DNA from: Faecalibacterium sp. UBA7177
GTDB taxonomy: Bacteria; Bacillota; Clostridia; Oscillospirales; Ruminococcaceae
DNA length: 6,600 nucleotides
Assembly: GCA_002491225.1 (NCBI GenBank)
Contig: DKVN01000105.1
Span: forward strand, 3,698-10,297
Direction of reading: 5' to 3'
A program made the translations under genes and the position numbers. The notes below the pieces were generated by a model. The model had not been told where the DNA came from. It did no database searches and saw nothing but the letters and a program-made list of their open reading frames with translations. Positions 5,299 through 6,600 of this stretch are shown piece after piece. Every line of letters starts with the position of its first letter. The stretch's first letter is position 1.

Positions 5299-6600
5299 AT
5301 GACCAGGGATTTGACCAGCGGCTCGCCGCTGCGGCTGATCCTGGCGTTTGCCGCGCCGCTGGCGCTGGGCAGCCTGTTTCAGCAATTTTACAACCTCGCC
5401 GACACGATCATCGTCGGGCGGTTTTTGGGGGTCGGCGCGCTGGCGGCGGTGGGGTCCACCGGCTCGCTGAACTATCTGGTGCTGGGCTTTGTGATGGGCC
5501 TGTGCAACGGCTTTGCCATCCCGATGGCGCAGGCCTTCGGCGCGAAGGACGCCGAGGGGCTGCGGCGGTCGGTGGCGGGGGCGGTCTGGCTCTGCGTGGG
5601 ATGCGGCGCGCTGCTCACGGTGCTGACCGTGGCCTATACCCGGCCGATCCTGCTCCTGATGCAGACCCCGCCGGATATCTTAGACGACGCGGCCGCCTAC
5701 ATCGGCACCATGTTTGCCGGGATCCCGGCCATCTTCCTGTACAACATGGTCAGCGCCCTGATGCGGGCGCTGGGCGACAGCAAGACCCCGCTGTATTTTC
5801 TGCTGCTCTCGAGCTTTCTCAACATCGGGCTGGATCTCTGGCTGATTTTGGGGATGGACGCCGGGGTGTTCGGCGCGGCGGCGGCCACGGTGGCCAGCCA
5901 GCTGATCAGCGGCCTTTTGAGCCTCGCGGTGCTGCTGCGGCGCTTTCGGCTCTGCGTGCCCCAGAAGGGCGAGTGGGGCCTGCAGCCTGCCCGGGCCGGG
6001 GAGCTCTGCCGGATCGGGGTGCCGATGGGGCTGCAGTGCAGCATCACGGCGGTGGGCAGCCTGCTGCTGCAGGGCGCGGTGAACGGCCTGGGCAGCACGG
6101 TGGTGGCCTCGGTGACCGCGGCCATCAAGGCCAGCATGCTGCTGAGCGTGCCGCTTGAGAGCATCGGCACCGCGATGGCCACCTATGCCGGGCAGAACCT
6201 CGGCGCGCTGCGGCTGGACCGGGTGCGCCAGGGGGTACGCTGCGCGATGGGCATGGGGGCGGTGTACTCGGCGGCCGCCTTTGTGATCTTTCAGTTTGCG
6301 GGGCGCTGGGTGCTGCTGCTGTTTATGGACGCGGGCGAGACGGCGGTGCTGGAGGGCGCCGAGATGGTGCTCTTTTGGAACCGCGCCTGCTACCTGCTGC
6401 TCTCGACCCTGATCGTTTTCCGCTACACCCTGCAGGGGCTGGGCTGCAGCGCGCTGGCCATGATGGCCGGGGTGGCCGAGATGGCCGCCCGCACCCTGGT
6501 GGCCTTTGCGCTGGTGCCCCGGTTTGGGCTGACCGGCGCGGCCCTCTCGAACCCCGCGGCCTGGGCGGCGGCCTGCCTCTACCTGGCCCCGGCCTACCTG
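5299..6600 (+). CDS. MATE-family efflux transporter (3' end missing)
   Basis: MATE proteins are 12-helix inner-membrane antiporters that expel drugs or other cationic compounds in exchange for Na+ or H+. The frame is open from ATG 5299 to the window edge, giving 434 residues of a family length of about 450, so only the last few residues are missing. An in-frame TGA at 5272-5274 with no intervening ATG supports this start; GAGGG (5283-5287) is 11 nt upstream. Family signatures, in order: LGSLFQQFYNLADTIIVGRFLG (23-44, with Asp35 in helix 1), AAVGSTGS (49-56), MRALGDSKTP (155-164), LNIGLDLWLI (174-183), GVFGAAAATV (189-198), and in the second half IGVPMGLQ (239-246), PLESIGTAMATYAGQNLGA (285-303) and TLQGLG (377-382). 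These place it in the NorM/DinF-like prokaryotic group; substrate cannot be told from sequence. It has its own promoter and leader and is insulated by the upstream terminator. Confidence 0.95.
   Translation, partial: MTRDLTSGSPLRLILAFAAPLALGSLFQQFYNLADTIIVGRFLGVGALAAVGSTGSLNYLVLGFVMGLCNGFAIPMAQAFGAKDAEGLRRSVAGAVWLCVGCGALLTVLTVAYTRPILLLMQTPPDILDDAAAYIGTMFAGIPAIFLYNMVSALMRALGDSKTPLYFLLLSSFLNIGLDLWLILGMDAGVFGAAAATVASQLISGLLSLAVLLRRFRLCVPQKGEWGLQPARAGELCRIGVPMGLQCSITAVGSLLLQGAVNGLGSTVVASVTAAIKASMLLSVPLESIGTAMATYAGQNLGALRLDRVRQGVRCAMGMGAVYSAAAFVIFQFAGRWVLLLFMDAGETAVLEGAEMVLFWNRACYLLLSTLIVFRYTLQGLGCSALAMMAGVAEMAARTLVAFALVPRFGLTGAALSNPAAWAAACLYLAPAYL

Overview
The window is GC-rich chromosomal DNA (about two thirds G+C by eye) with Firmicutes-style gene starts: strong AAGGAG-type ribosome-binding sites, a lipobox signal peptide and rho-independent termination. 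The order mfd followed by a SurA/PrsA-like lipoprotein, together with zinc-ribbon/membrane proteins and a MATE exporter, fits a high-GC member of the Clostridia (Oscillospiraceae/Ruminococcaceae-like). The genus is not determined. All genes lie on the + strand, and no phage, CRISPR, tRNA or rRNA sequence was recognised.

Region 1 (1-2220) is the C-terminal two thirds of Mfd, the transcription-repair coupling factor, cut by the left edge. A near-consensus sigma-A-type promoter (TTGCAA, 17 bp, TATAAT) sits over the last codons and stop codon of mfd and should drive the next gene. Region 2 (2298-3353) encodes an exported lipoprotein with the architecture of a parvulin-type foldase, but without the histidines usual for that fold.

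Region 3 (3354-3686) is a 333-bp non-coding gap. Most of it is a long imperfect inverted repeat (3388-3612) that could fold into a roughly 225-nt hairpin, followed by two compact hairpins just before the next ribosome-binding site. This is the least explained part of the window.

Region 4 (3687-4962) is a two-gene unit overlapping by 8 bp. The first protein has a zinc ribbon, one membrane segment and a cysteine-rich beta domain that resembles DUF4352. The second has one membrane segment and a beta-sandwich-like domain. A strong terminator (5013-5052) closes the unit.

Region 5 (4963-6600) holds that terminator, an AT-rich upstream region, a second TTGCAA-17-TAGAAT promoter, a structured leader of about 117 nt, and a MATE-family multidrug/cation antiporter gene that runs off the right edge. 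Mfd acts in DNA repair; the other four products are predicted to be envelope proteins, and nothing in the sequence links them into one pathway.
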